Origin: Mycobacterium barrassiae | Lineage (GTDB): Bacteria; Actinomycetota; Actinomycetes; Mycobacteriales; Mycobacteriaceae | Length of the DNA: 64,000 nt | Assembly: GCF_025822765.1 (NCBI RefSeq) | Contig: NZ_JACKUK010000044.1 | Coordinates: 63,985 to 127,984, forward strand | Direction of reading: 5' to 3' | Notes under the pieces: model-generated | Seen by the model: only the letters and a program-made list of their open reading frames with translations | What the model was told of the DNA's origin: nothing | Database searches by the model: none | Program-made: the position numbers and the translations under genes | Shown: one piece after another, positions 53,771-64,000 of the stretch | Position numbering within the stretch: position 1 is the stretch's first letter | Layout of the letters: the number at the start of each line of letters is the position of its first letter

Positions 53771-54636
53771 GCGTAGATCACCTCCGGTTCGGGCTCCCAG
53801 ATCCTGGCCGTCTCCACACCGGGAAGCCCTGCCAGGGCGCGGTATTCGCTGCCCATCGCCACCCAGTCGTCGGTTTCGGCGATGACCGCGGGCTTGCATG
53901 CGATGGCGTCGCGGACCACGGCGAACGAATCCCGGTTCGACACCAGCAGCGTGTAGAAGCCGTCGAACACCGCGCACAGCTCCTTGAGTGCGGACTCGAC
54001 GTCCCGACCGTCGGCAAGCTGCTTGGCGATGAAGCGGGCGCCGACCTCGGTGTCGTTCTCGCTGTCGAATGTCACTCCCGCCGCGCGCAATTCGCGGCGA
54101 ATGGTGGCGTGGTTGGCGAAGGACCCGTTGTGCACCATGCACTGCTCGGGCCCGACGGCATACGGGTGGCAACCCGCGGGCGTCACCGCCGACTCCGTCG
54201 CCATCCTGGTGTGACCGACGCCCTGCCAGCCCTGTGCCTTCGCCAGTCCCCACCGTTCGGTGAGCAGTCGCGGATGGCCGACCCCCTTGAGGACGGCGAG
54301 GTCGGCGCCGAAACCCGCGACGAGTGCGTCCGGATAGGCGACTCGGGCGGCGGCCAGGATCTCCTCCGAAGGAGCCTGCGCGGTAAGGAGATACGTGGCG
54401 TCGAGCTGGGTGACCGAGACGCCGAGCGTCGCGGCCACCTCGTCCGGAGTCGCGTCGACCTCGAGCAGCGAAACGCAACCGTGTCCCGGCGGCGACCACG
54501 TCGGATCACCGTAGATCGCGACACCGGACGAGTCGCTGCCGCGATCGCCCATCTCGCACAACATGCCGGTCACCAGCTCCCCGAGCTGCGGGTGCAGGTC
54601 GGGGTTGCGCAGGTGCAGGCCCACAATGCCGCACAT
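53758..54636 (-). CDS. glxB: Class II glutamine amidotransferase subunit (GlxB / MgsA-like)
   Basis: A 292-aa N-terminal-nucleophile amidotransferase. Cys2 (MCGIVGLH) becomes the nucleophile after Met removal. MGDRGSDSSGVAIY, GVGHTRMATESAVTP and CMVHNGSFANH match the glutamine-binding pattern. It corresponds to the glutaminase domain of glutamate synthase or the MgsA subunit, where it may handle a glutamine analogue such as gamma-glutamylmethylamide. It is the first of three overlapping subunit genes. Confidence 0.86.
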   Translation of the reverse strand: MCGIVGLHLRNPDLHPQLGELVTGMLCEMGDRGSDSSGVAIYGDPTWSPPGHGCVSLLEVDATPDEVAATLGVSVTQLDATYLLTAQAPSEEILAAARVAYPDALVAGFGADLAVLKGVGHPRLLTERWGLAKAQGWQGVGHTRMATESAVTPAGCHPYAVGPEQCMVHNGSFANHATIRRELRAAGVTFDSENDTEVGARFIAKQLADGRDVESALKELCAVFDGFYTLLVSNRDSFAVVRDAIACKPAVIAETDDWVAMGSEYRALAGLPGVETARIWEPEPEVIYAWRR

Positions 54637-54651
54637 CGCGAATCCTCTCGT

Positions 54652-55965
54652 CTAGAAGGCGGTCAGGTAGTGGTCGATTTCCCACGGCGTGACGGCGCTG
54701 TGGTAGGCGAAGAACTCGTCGCGCTTGATGCTCGCGAAGTAGCTGGCCACGCCCTCACCCGCGGCGTCGAGCACCCCGATGACGACGGGGTCGGCCTCGA
54801 GCTCGTCGACGGCGTGCAGCAGCGTCGGCGGTAGCGCTGAACGGCCCAGGGAGCCAACATCTCCGGGATCGCTGCTTCGCTTGATGCCGTCGATGCCGGC
54901 ACCGAGTGCCGCAGCGATCGCCAGGTACGGGTTCGCCGACCCGTCGCCACCGCGCAGTTCGACGCGCTGATCGTCGGGCACCCGGATGTAGTGGGTGCGG
55001 TCGTTGCCGCCGTAGCTCGGGGTGTTGGGCGACCACGAGGCGCCCGACGCCGTGCCGGTCGCGCGGGTCCGCTTGTAGGAGTTGACCGTTGGCGCGACGA
55101 CGGCCTGCAACGCGCAGGCGTGATCGAGGATGCCGCCGATGAACGCGTACGCGGTCTCTGACAGTCCCAGGCCGCGCTCGTCGGGCACATCCGCTCCGGC
55201 GGGAAACACCGGCGACCCGCCGCTCGTCAGCGAAAGATGAAGGTGCAGACCGCTTCCCGTGCGGTCGGCGAACGGCTTGGGCATGAAGGTGGCGATCATG
55301 CCGCGCTCGGCGGCGATCATCGACAGCAGATAGCGCAGCGTGACGACTCGGTCGGCGGTGGTCAGCGCGTCGGCGAACTGGAAGTTCTGCTCGAACTGGC
55401 CGTTGCCGTCCTCGTGGTCGTTGGCGTAGTTGGACCAGCCGAGCCGGTTCATCGCCGTCGAGACCGCGGTGAGGTGGTCGTACATCCGGGTGACGCCGCG
55501 GGCGTCGTAGCACGGCTGCGCGGCGGTGTCGGCCGCATCTGCGGTGGACAGTGTGCCGTCGGCACCGCGATGCAGCAGGAAGTACTCGACCTCCGCGCCG
55601 ACCCATGGTTCGAAACCGGCATCGGATGCCTGCTCGATGATCGCCTTGAGGATGACCCGGGGTGCGTAGGGCCACGGTTCGCCGTTGACGTGTGGGTCGC
55701 AGTGCACGATCGCCAGTCCCTCCTTGAGGAACGGGATCGGCGTGAAGGAGCCGGGGTCCGGGATGGCCATCAGGTCGGGGTCCTTGGGCTCCTGGCCCAT
55801 GGCGCCGACGGCGTACCCCGCGAACCCGACGCCCTCGGTGGCGAGCAGGTCGACGGCCTCGACCGGCACCAGCTTGGCGCACGGCTTGCCGCGCAGGTCG
55901 ATGAACAGCGCGAGGATGAACTTCGTCCCGGACTCTTCGGCCAGAGCTGCGAGATCGTTGGACAT
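54652..55965 (-). CDS. glnT: Glutamine synthetase family protein (GlnT type)
   Basis: A 437-aa ATP-dependent ligase of the glutamine synthetase fold, clearly shorter than and different from GlnA1. It shows GAEVEYFLL (metal Glu), FMPKPFADRTGSGLHLHLSL (Glu/His ring motif), NSYKR and the RVPDDQRVELRGGDGSANPY active-site region. GlnT-type enzymes can make glutamine or gamma-glutamyl amides such as gamma-glutamylmethylamide. It precedes the glxB-like gene by 15 bp. ATG 55965 is chosen because it fits homologues. Confidence 0.85.
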   Translation of the reverse strand: MSNDLAALAEESGTKFILALFIDLRGKPCAKLVPVEAVDLLATEGVGFAGYAVGAMGQEPKDPDLMAIPDPGSFTPIPFLKEGLAIVHCDPHVNGEPWPYAPRVILKAIIEQASDAGFEPWVGAEVEYFLLHRGADGTLSTADAADTAAQPCYDARGVTRMYDHLTAVSTAMNRLGWSNYANDHEDGNGQFEQNFQFADALTTADRVVTLRYLLSMIAAERGMIATFMPKPFADRTGSGLHLHLSLTSGGSPVFPAGADVPDERGLGLSETAYAFIGGILDHACALQAVVAPTVNSYKRTRATGTASGASWSPNTPSYGGNDRTHYIRVPDDQRVELRGGDGSANPYLAIAAALGAGIDGIKRSSDPGDVGSLGRSALPPTLLHAVDELEADPVVIGVLDAAGEGVASYFASIKRDEFFAYHSAVTPWEIDHYLTAF

Positions 55966-56052
55966 TGTGCGGAAACCTTGTCTCTTATCAGGAAACACGA
56001 TACAGGTGGGCCGGCCGGCGCGGTCAGGTAGACCGCGCCGGTCGGCTACGGG

Positions 56053-57309
56053 TCAGGCAGGCTGCAGTTCGTACGACGATTCGCGATGGAACTTGGCGTC
56101 GATGCCCTCTTCTTCTTCCTCGGGCGAGATGCGAATGCCCACCGTCTTCTTCATGACGAAGGCGATCGCGAACGCGATGGCGAACGAGTACACCATGACC
56201 GCGCCCGCGGCCACCGCCTGCTTCCACAGCTGGTCGACGCCGCCGCCGTAGAACAGACCGTTGACACCGTTCGGCATGCCCTCGCTGGCGAAGAAGCCGA
56301 TCAACAGCGTGCCGATCAGGCCGCCCACCAGGTGGACGCCGACGACGTCAAGCGAGTCGTCGTAGCCGAAGCGCTCTTTGAGGCCGACGGCGTACACGCA
56401 GACCGCACCGGCGATGCCACCGACGAAGATCGCCCCGATCGGGGTGACCGCGCCGCAGGCCGGGGTGATCGCGACCAGGCCGGTGATTGCACCCGACGCT
56501 GCGCCGACACCCGTGACGTGGCCGTCCTTGATCTTCTCGACGGCGATCCAGGCCAAAACCGCTGCGCAGGTGGCGACGAACGTCGTGACCATGACCATGG
56601 CCGCCGAATCGCCGGCCGACAGGGCCGAGCCACCGTTGAAGGCGTACCAACCGGCCCACAGCAGACCCGCGCCCAGCAGTGTCAACGGCACGTTGTGCGG
56701 CTTGCGCTTACCGAACATCGCGGACTCGCCGAGCACGATCGCGACGGCCAGCGCCGCAGCGCCTGCGTTGATGTGCACCGCGGTGCCACCGGCGAAGTCG
56801 ACGGCGCCCAGCTTGTTGGCGATCCAGCCGCCGACCGAGTTCTCGGTCACCACGCCGTCGAACGAGAACACCCAGTGCGCGACGGGGAAGTAGACCAGCA
56901 CCGCCCACAGCGTGGCGAACCCCATCCAGGCGCCGAACTTCATCCGGTCGGCCACCGCACCCGAGATGAGCGCGACAGTGATGCCCGCGAACAGCGCTTG
57001 GAACACTGCGAAAAGGCTGATCGGCAATCCGAGGACGGTGGTCTGCGCTTCGAGTAGGTCGGTCAGGCCCGCGAACTCGGTCGGATTACCGACGAACCCG
57101 CCGTACGAGGTGCCGAACACCATCGAGAACCCGAAGAGCACCCACAGCAGGCCCACGATCGCGACCGCGCCGAAGGTCATCATCATCATGTTGGTCGAGC
57201 TCTTCACGGACACCATGCCGCCGTAGAACAACGCGAGCCCGGGAATCATCAGCGTGAGGCCGATGATGCAACACAGCATGAATGCCGTGGTGCCTGTGTC
57301 TACGTCCAT
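56053..57309 (-). CDS. amt: Ammonium transporter of the Amt/Mep family
   Basis: A 418-aa channel with about 11 membrane helices (for example AFMLCCIIGLTLMIPGLALFY and AVAIVGLLWVLFGFSMVFG). Amt hallmarks include DFAGGTAVHINAGAAALAVA (pore His) and DVVGVHLVGGLIGTLLIGFF (second pore His). The charged tail EEEEEGIDAKFHRESSYE may contact a PII protein. ATG 57309 has AGGAG upstream. It heads the nitrogen operon and would import ammonium or methylammonium. Confidence 0.93.
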   Translation of the reverse strand: MDVDTGTTAFMLCCIIGLTLMIPGLALFYGGMVSVKSSTNMMMMTFGAVAIVGLLWVLFGFSMVFGTSYGGFVGNPTEFAGLTDLLEAQTTVLGLPISLFAVFQALFAGITVALISGAVADRMKFGAWMGFATLWAVLVYFPVAHWVFSFDGVVTENSVGGWIANKLGAVDFAGGTAVHINAGAAALAVAIVLGESAMFGKRKPHNVPLTLLGAGLLWAGWYAFNGGSALSAGDSAAMVMVTTFVATCAAVLAWIAVEKIKDGHVTGVGAASGAITGLVAITPACGAVTPIGAIFVGGIAGAVCVYAVGLKERFGYDDSLDVVGVHLVGGLIGTLLIGFFASEGMPNGVNGLFYGGGVDQLWKQAVAAGAVMVYSFAIAFAIAFVMKKTVGIRISPEEEEEGIDAKFHRESSYELQPA

Positions 57310-57347
57310 GTACGTCTCCTGGAGTGAGGCGGCCCGCCAGACGGGCC

Positions 57348-57363
57348 GTTCACTGTCAGTAAC
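57348..57363 (-). promoter_or_regulatory. Candidate GlnR-type half site upstream of amt
   Basis: On the minus strand GTTAC, six bases, TGAAC, close to the actinobacterial GlnR pattern GTNAC-N6-GAAAC. It lies 39-54 bp before the amt start. The same GTTAC also forms an inverted repeat with GTAAC (57359-57378). Only one plausible half site pair is visible, so support is weak. Confidence 0.35.
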
Positions 57364-57439
57364 CAATGTTTCTGTTACGTAGACTCACGTGCGATGTTGC
57401 CTGCAGGTTAAAAACTGACGGGTCGCTAGAGTTTCTGCG

Positions 57440-57895
57440 ATGAGACTTGATCGACGGTGGTGGGTCGCCATCGGCGTCGTGGTCGTCGTCGCCATCGCGG
57501 TCGTGGCGTCCAATACGTTCTTCAACCGGACGCCCGAGGAGTGCAAGCCCGTCCAGGCCTTCCTCGAATTCAACAAGTCGCAGGGTGACTTGATCGACTC
57601 GAAGGCCAGCGACAGCGACCCGGCCGTGCCGACCGTCGCCGAGGACGCCGTCTACCAACAGTGGGCCGATGGCCTGGCGCAGCGCGCCCAGGAGATCAGT
57701 GACCTCGACCTGGCGGCCACGGCGATCCAGGTCGCCCACTCGGCCTCACAGTTCGTCGCGATGCTGCCGCGGATGCGGGTCGAAGCCGAACACCACAAAC
57801 AGGGCACGCCCGCACCGCCGGTCTACTTCGAGATGACGATGCTCAACAAGCGCATCACCGACGGGCTCACCGAGCTGGCTGACGCCTGCGACTGA
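57440..57895 (+). CDS. Single-pass membrane or exported hypothetical protein
   Basis: A 151-aa protein with one N-terminal hydrophobic helix (WWVAIGVVVVVAIAVVASNTFF) and a mostly helical external domain with a Cys near each end (EECKPVQAF and ADACD), possibly linked by a disulphide. No known motif. It lies alone between the divergent amt gene and ask. Function unknown. Confidence 0.65.
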   Translation: MRLDRRWWVAIGVVVVVAIAVVASNTFFNRTPEECKPVQAFLEFNKSQGDLIDSKASDSDPAVPTVAEDAVYQQWADGLAQRAQEISDLDLAATAIQVAHSASQFVAMLPRMRVEAEHHKQGTPAPPVYFEMTMLNKRITDGLTELADACD

Positions 57896-58021
57896 CGGTC
57901 GCGGACGCCCGAGATTCGCCGGGACGACCGGCGGAGTAAATGGGATGCACCAAGCCCTTATCCTTGATGGGACTGTGCTGGACCGATAGGCGCGGTCCCG
58001 ACCATTTGAAAGGCATCAACA

Positions 58022-60321
<2,300 letters not shown>

Positions 60322-60326
60322 CGCCC

Positions 60327-61445
60327 TTGCGCCGGTCAGCAGGTCTCCTCTCGGTTGTTCTCTGCTGCAGTCTGGTCACGGCGACAGTCGCCAACGCCGA
60401 CCCGCCGGTGCCCGCGCCTGACCCGATCCTGCATCCCCTCGCCCCTGGCCAGGTTGTGCGGATCGCTCCCACAGCCGGAACAGGCACCCCTACAAGGGAT
60501 TACGGCATCGGTGCGACGGACCTCTGCGAGTTCATGGAGTTCCCGAGTGGCATCCTGCAGGTCTGCGGCGACAGCTTCGCCGGCCAGGCCGTCGGCTTCG
60601 GCGGCTGGCACTCACCCATCGCGTTGCATGTCGAGACGGATTCGATCGACGACCCGAGCGGGGTGCGGTACGACGGCGTCACGGGAACAGACCGGCCACT
60701 GCTGGCGGACCCCACCGAGCCCGGTACGTCGCAGTTGCCTGCCGGCGTCGTGCAGATCAACCGTGAGAACTACCTGATGGTCACCACGGTCCGCGACCTC
60801 AATCCATTGACTTCTCGATTGGTGAAAGCCGATCCGGCGCGGGGCAATTGGCCGACGCTACCGGGTTCCGAGCGCGATGCCTCCTACGCGGACTCGCGGC
60901 AGTCGCAGATCAGCGGATATTACGACCCCATCCCCAGGTCGGATTCCAAGACCGGCTGGGTGTACATCGTCGCCAACAACTTCGACCGCACCGGACCGAT
61001 GGTGCTGTACCGCGCCCGGCCCGAGACCTTCACCGACCGCTCCAGTTGGCAGGGCTGGTCGCAGGAACTGGGCTGGGGGCATGCGCCGACGCCGTTGTGG
61101 CCGGACATGACCGGCGAGATGAGCATCCGACAGATCGACGGTAAGACCGTGCTGTCGTACTTCAACGCCACCACCGGAAACATGGAAGTACGTGTGGCCC
61201 ACGATCCGACGGGTCTGGGGACCGCACCGGTGACCACCGTCGTCGTCGCCACGGAATGGCCGGACCCCGTGGAAGACCTTGGGCCACCGGAGCACAACCG
61301 GCTGGCGCAGCCCTATGGCGGATACATCTCGCCCGGCTCCACACTCGACGAGCTACGGGTTTTCATCAGCCAGTGGAACACCGCTCCCCGCGGCGGGGCG
61401 CCGTACCGCGTCATCCAATTCGCGGTGAACCCGTTCAAGCCCTAG
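60327..61445 (+). CDS. Secreted DUF4185 protein (Rv3707c type)
   Basis: A 372-aa exported protein. A signal peptide spans residues 1-24 (LLSVVLCCSLVTATVANADP) and a single DUF4185 domain with a five-bladed propeller-like pattern follows (ATDLCEFMEFPSG, GGWHSPIALHV, YVVANN-like YIVANNFDRTGP). DUF4185 includes mycobacterial endo-D-arabinanases (GH183), so a role in arabinan turnover is possible but not proven for this member. TTG 60327 start, 5 bp after asd. The stop overlaps the convergent ANTAR gene. Confidence 0.8.
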   Translation: MRRSAGLLSVVLCCSLVTATVANADPPVPAPDPILHPLAPGQVVRIAPTAGTGTPTRDYGIGATDLCEFMEFPSGILQVCGDSFAGQAVGFGGWHSPIALHVETDSIDDPSGVRYDGVTGTDRPLLADPTEPGTSQLPAGVVQINRENYLMVTTVRDLNPLTSRLVKADPARGNWPTLPGSERDASYADSRQSQISGYYDPIPRSDSKTGWVYIVANNFDRTGPMVLYRARPETFTDRSSWQGWSQELGWGHAPTPLWPDMTGEMSIRQIDGKTVLSYFNATTGNMEVRVAHDPTGLGTAPVTTVVVATEWPDPVEDLGPPEHNRLAQPYGGYISPGSTLDELRVFISQWNTAPRGGAPYRVIQFAVNPFKP

Positions 61446-62140
61446 TCGGCACCCACGCCGCGTTCGTGTTCTTCGACCAGCCAGCGGGCCACATCGGCGA
61501 GCTTCATGTTGACGTCCTGTGAGGCGCGGGTCAGCATGGCGAACGCCTGCACACCCGTGAGGTTATTGCGCTGCATCAGCAGCCCTTTGGCCTGACCAAT
61601 GATGTCGCGACTGGCCAGGCCGGCCTGGAACTGGTGCTCGGCGGCCGCACCCGCCATTGCGACCGCGGCGTGCTGAGCCAGGATCAAGCCGATATCCAAT
61701 GAATCCTCGGTGAACCCGCCGGTTTCGGCGCCGTACAGGTTGAGGGCGCCAAGATTGTTGCGACGCACGAACAGTTGAAACGACAACAGGCTGCGGACAC
61801 CCAATTGCAATGCCGCAGTGGCGAACTGAGGCCAGCGGGTGTCGGTGCTCATGTCGGTGATGTGCACTGTGGTTTGCTCTTTGAGCGCCGAGAGCGAAGG
61901 CCCGTCGCCCAGCTCCGTTTGCAGGTCGTCGAGTTTTGCCACAACTGGATCGGTCGGTACCTCGGGCACTACCCGGTTGCCTTCGATGAGCGAGATGCCG
62001 GCCCACTGGGCCCCGGGCACGATCTTTGCGGCCGCGTCGACGATCGCGCGCAAGGTGTCGGTGGTATCCCGCTGGCCCTGCATTTCCACCGCGAGATCGC
62101 CCAGCGTCTGGGCGAGTCGGTGACCGGCTTCTTCCGGCAT
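61442..62140 (-). CDS. GAF-ANTAR domain regulator
   Basis: A 232-aa cytoplasmic regulator. The N-terminal GAF domain (about 20-160) would sense a small ligand. The C-terminal ANTAR domain (about 170-225: RDIIGQAKGLLMQRNNLTGVQ in outline, AFAMLTRASQDVNMKLADVA) binds paired RNA hairpins to prevent termination. The target transcripts are unknown. Confidence 0.9.
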   Translation of the reverse strand: MPEEAGHRLAQTLGDLAVEMQGQRDTTDTLRAIVDAAAKIVPGAQWAGISLIEGNRVVPEVPTDPVVAKLDDLQTELGDGPSLSALKEQTTVHITDMSTDTRWPQFATAALQLGVRSLLSFQLFVRRNNLGALNLYGAETGGFTEDSLDIGLILAQHAAVAMAGAAAEHQFQAGLASRDIIGQAKGLLMQRNNLTGVQAFAMLTRASQDVNMKLADVARWLVEEHERGVGAD

Positions 62141-62181
62141 GAGTTCAGGTATACCCCGAACCGGGGTCGTCTAGTCAAACC

Positions 62182-63273
62182 TCACTGCGCAGGTCTGCGT
62201 CGTTCCTGCTGGTAGGAGACCATGAACTCGGTGAGGACTGTGACCATTGCAGGGATCGCATCGCGTGCGATGACCTCGTAGCCGTGTGTGCTCAACGTGG
62301 GCAGACACAGCAGACCGGCCTTCGGCGAGAGGCCGGAAGCTTTCGCATGAGAGGCGTCCGACTCGAACGCCCCCAGTACTGCCGGCTGCGGTGCGAGGCC
62401 ACGCTCGGCGGCGATCTGCATCAGCCGGTCCGCGACGTTCTTGTCGTACACGCACTCGGCGTCGCTGTAGGCGATGATCGGGCCACCGGTGACACTCGTG
62501 CCGTACTCCGCCTCGGTCGGACCGACCTCCAGCGCCAGCGTCAAGTCGCCGGGCAGCGAACTGCTGGCATAAGAGCCGCCGACACCGCCGATCTCCTCGC
62601 CGGTGGTGAAAACGACGTACACATCGGCGTTCGGTCGCCGGCCACCGGCGCGCAGCTCTCGTACCGTCTGCAGCAATGCGGTTGCGGGCGCGCGATCGTC
62701 CATGAAGTACGAACCGAGGTACTCGCCGACCTCCACCAGTGTGCGCCTGCTGCTTTCGATGCACACCCGGGTCCCGGGCCGCACGCCCGCCTCCGACAGC
62801 TCGTCGGTGGTGCGGCCGGTGAAGACGTAGACGTGGGACCAGTCCAATGCCTTATCGCCCTGATCGGGTTTGGTCTCCCAGATCCGTTGGCTTTCCTTCG
62901 TAGTGTGTTCCGAGCCCAAAGACAGGACACCACAAAGGGTTTGACGATCGCCGAGGATCGCGACGGGGCCGAGACCGAAGTTGGCGGGGTACATGGTGCC
63001 CAGTTGGCTCATGTGCAGCGTGCCATCGGGCTCCACGCGTTTGACGAGCATCGAAAGTTCGTCCATGTGCGCCATGACCCTCAGTGCTGAGGCACCCCCA
63101 CTGCCGCGGACGAGGCCGACCACGTTGCCGGCCTCGTCGATCCACGACTCATCGACGGTGGAGGCCAGTTCGCGCAAGCACACCTCGCGTACCGCGTCCT
63201 CCTGGCCGGATGGCCCGTACGCCCACAGGAGCTCTTGCAACAGGTCGCGGTCCAGCTCGGTTTGACCGGTCAC
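62182..63273 (-). CDS. M42-family metallo-aminopeptidase
   Basis: A 363-aa zinc/cobalt peptidase of the M42 (TET/glutamyl aminopeptidase) family. Metal and catalytic residues are seen in VMAHMDELS (His), SYFMDDRAPA (bridging Asp), FTTGEEIGGVG (Glu pair), LALEVGPTEAE and LSTHGYEVI (last His). It trims N-terminal residues from short peptides in the cytoplasm. The GTG start overlaps the stop of the small basic protein gene (TAGTG). Confidence 0.88.
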   Translation of the reverse strand: MTGQTELDRDLLQELLWAYGPSGQEDAVREVCLRELASTVDESWIDEAGNVVGLVRGSGGASALRVMAHMDELSMLVKRVEPDGTLHMSQLGTMYPANFGLGPVAILGDRQTLCGVLSLGSEHTTKESQRIWETKPDQGDKALDWSHVYVFTGRTTDELSEAGVRPGTRVCIESSRRTLVEVGEYLGSYFMDDRAPATALLQTVRELRAGGRRPNADVYVVFTTGEEIGGVGGSYASSSLPGDLTLALEVGPTEAEYGTSVTGGPIIAYSDAECVYDKNVADRLMQIAAERGLAPQPAVLGAFESDASHAKASGLSPKAGLLCLPTLSTHGYEVIARDAIPAMVTVLTEFMVSYQQERRRPAQ

Positions 63274-63491
63274 TAGCTGGACTTCTTGCCGCCTTTGCGC
63301 CCGGCTGCCTTCTTCTGCGACTGGTTGCCGCCGCTGCCGCTACCGCTGCTTCCAGAACTCTTGCCGCCCCTACTCGAGGCGCCCGGTGAGTTCGAGATCG
63401 CCGCTGCGCGCGACTTGCTCATGCCCTGCTTGCGCAGTCCCTCGTATTGCTTGTCGTTCTTGACGCTGGATCCGTGGTCTTTGGCCATCAT
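63273..63491 (-). CDS. Small Gly/Ser/Lys-rich DUF7218-like protein
   Basis: A 72-aa basic protein. The N-terminal part (KNDKQYEGLRKQGMSKSRAAAISNS) is the conserved core, and the rest is low-complexity (SGSSGSGSGG) ending in AAGRKGGKKSS. Such short proteins are common in actinobacteria and have no known function, though they may bind nucleic acid. Two adjacent ATGs (63491, 63488) follow GGAGCGGG. Confidence 0.78.
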   Translation of the reverse strand: MMAKDHGSSVKNDKQYEGLRKQGMSKSRAAAISNSPGASSRGGKSSGSSGSGSGGNQSQKKAAGRKGGKKSS

Positions 63492-63550
63492 CCCGCTCCT
63501 TCCGAACGAGGGACGGATACCCGATTTCGACGTGGGCACACGCTCGGCGG

Positions 63551-64000
63551 TCACGGTCGTGCTGTGAGCCCCTTTGTGGCAGGCCCCTCGATGAGGGTTC
63601 CGTCGGGCGCGAAGCGGGAGCCGTGCAGCGGGCAGTCCCACGAGCAGTCGGCGTCGTTCCACTTCACGATGCCGCCGAGATGCGGACACACCGGCGAGAC
63701 GATGCGGGTCGTGCCGTCGACCACGCTCTTGGCCTGCAGGTGCCACGGCGGCCCGCTGACCAGGCCTTGTCCCTCACTCGGAGTCACGCCGGACGCGGTG
63801 ATCGGCGAGACCCATCCCTTCGCCAGGTTGAAACCGACCTCGAGGTTCGCCATCAGCGCGGTGCTGATGCCTGCGGCTTCGTGTGGGCTCCAACTCGCGA
63901 ACGCGCGCCGCCAGTCCATCCTGCCGCCGAGTATCTGAGACGAAAGCGCCAGTGCCGCAGCGACACCATTCGACATGCCCCACTTGTCGAACCCTGTGGC
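63551..64000 (-). CDS. FAD-dependent oxidoreductase with C-terminal Rieske domain, N-terminus outside window
   Basis: The visible 149 residues are the end of a larger protein: the frame is open to base 64000 (TGFDKWGMSNGVAAALALS), a typical end of the DAO-fold half. The rest is a Rieske [2Fe-2S] domain with CPHLGGIVKWNDADCSWDCPLHG in outline, giving C-x-H and C-x2-H ligands. Such fusions oxidise amine- or glycine-betaine-like substrates, but the substrate is unknown. The TGA is at 63551-63553. Confidence 0.85.
   Translation of the reverse strand, partial: ATGFDKWGMSNGVAAALALSSQILGGRMDWRRAFASWSPHEAAGISTALMANLEVGFNLAKGWVSPITASGVTPSEGQGLVSGPPWHLQAKSVVDGTTRIVSPVCPHLGGIVKWNDADCSWDCPLHGSRFAPDGTLIEGPATKGLTARP

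Noticed and set aside
57896-58021. A lysine riboswitch or attenuator before ask
   Set aside because: No Lys-rich leader, no recognisable L-box core, only a short gap with a normal ribosome site.

Overview
The window looks like chromosome of a rapidly growing mycobacterium (Mycolicibacterium-like). It is GC-rich, uses many GTG/TTG starts, and encodes mycolate-type SAM methyltransferases, a cutinase, LigC/PolD1 repair proteins, a LucA-like protein, MurT/GatD and DUF4185. The order aspC(Rv3722c) - dnaX - CFA synthase/FAD oxidase - SRPBCC - ami1 - ebfC - recR - Rv3714c-like - gatD/murT - exonuclease - leuA - ask - asd - DUF4185 matches, from memory and in mirror image, M. tuberculosis Rv3722c down to Rv3707c.

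Left part (1-14.2 kb): the end of a GH3 glycosidase, a threonine aldolase, and then an ATP-dependent DNA ligase gene (ligC1-like) cut in two at its active-site motif. About 9.2 kb of foreign DNA lies between the halves. Its right end has two tandem tyrosine recombinases of Tn554 TnpA/TnpB type. A second, intact LigC ligase follows directly behind them on the same strand. The cargo is an AraC regulator, an arylsulfatase, a haemophore-like protein and a small secreted protein. The 3' half of the broken ligase runs straight into polD1.

Middle left (14.3-27.4 kb): cell-envelope genes (methyltransferase, cutinase, receptor Ser/Thr kinase, mucin-like membrane protein, serine hydrolase, PepA-like protease, LucA-like protein), tRNA-Ser(GGA), SRP RNA and the aspartate aminotransferase.

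27.4-35.1 kb is the most unusual region: a seven-gene, one-strand RiPP cluster between aspC and dnaX. It encodes three precursor peptides with one shared leader ending in GG and Thr/Gly-rich cores, a full-length LanB-type dehydratase, a C39-peptidase ABC exporter, a very short membrane-fusion-like protein and an ECF sigma factor with a zinc-finger tail. There is no LanC cyclase, and two of the three cores have no Cys. Each precursor gene is preceded by the same ungapped 43-bp promoter-like block, so the locus may be a sigma-controlled regulon making dehydrobutyrine-rich peptides.

Right part (35.2-64 kb): replication and repair genes (dnaX, ebfC, recR, DnaQ-like), peptidoglycan genes (ami1, murT-gatD), a DUF559 gene bracketed by 55-bp direct repeats, a small TetR-controlled unit with palindromic operators, and leuA with a leaderless Leu leader peptide/attenuator. 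A seven-gene nitrogen operon follows (regulator, DAO oxidase, three glutamate-synthase-like subunits, GlnT-type synthetase, ammonium transporter), then the ask-asd aspartate pathway. The window ends with an ANTAR regulator, an M42 peptidase and a Rieske-tailed FAD protein that runs off the edge.
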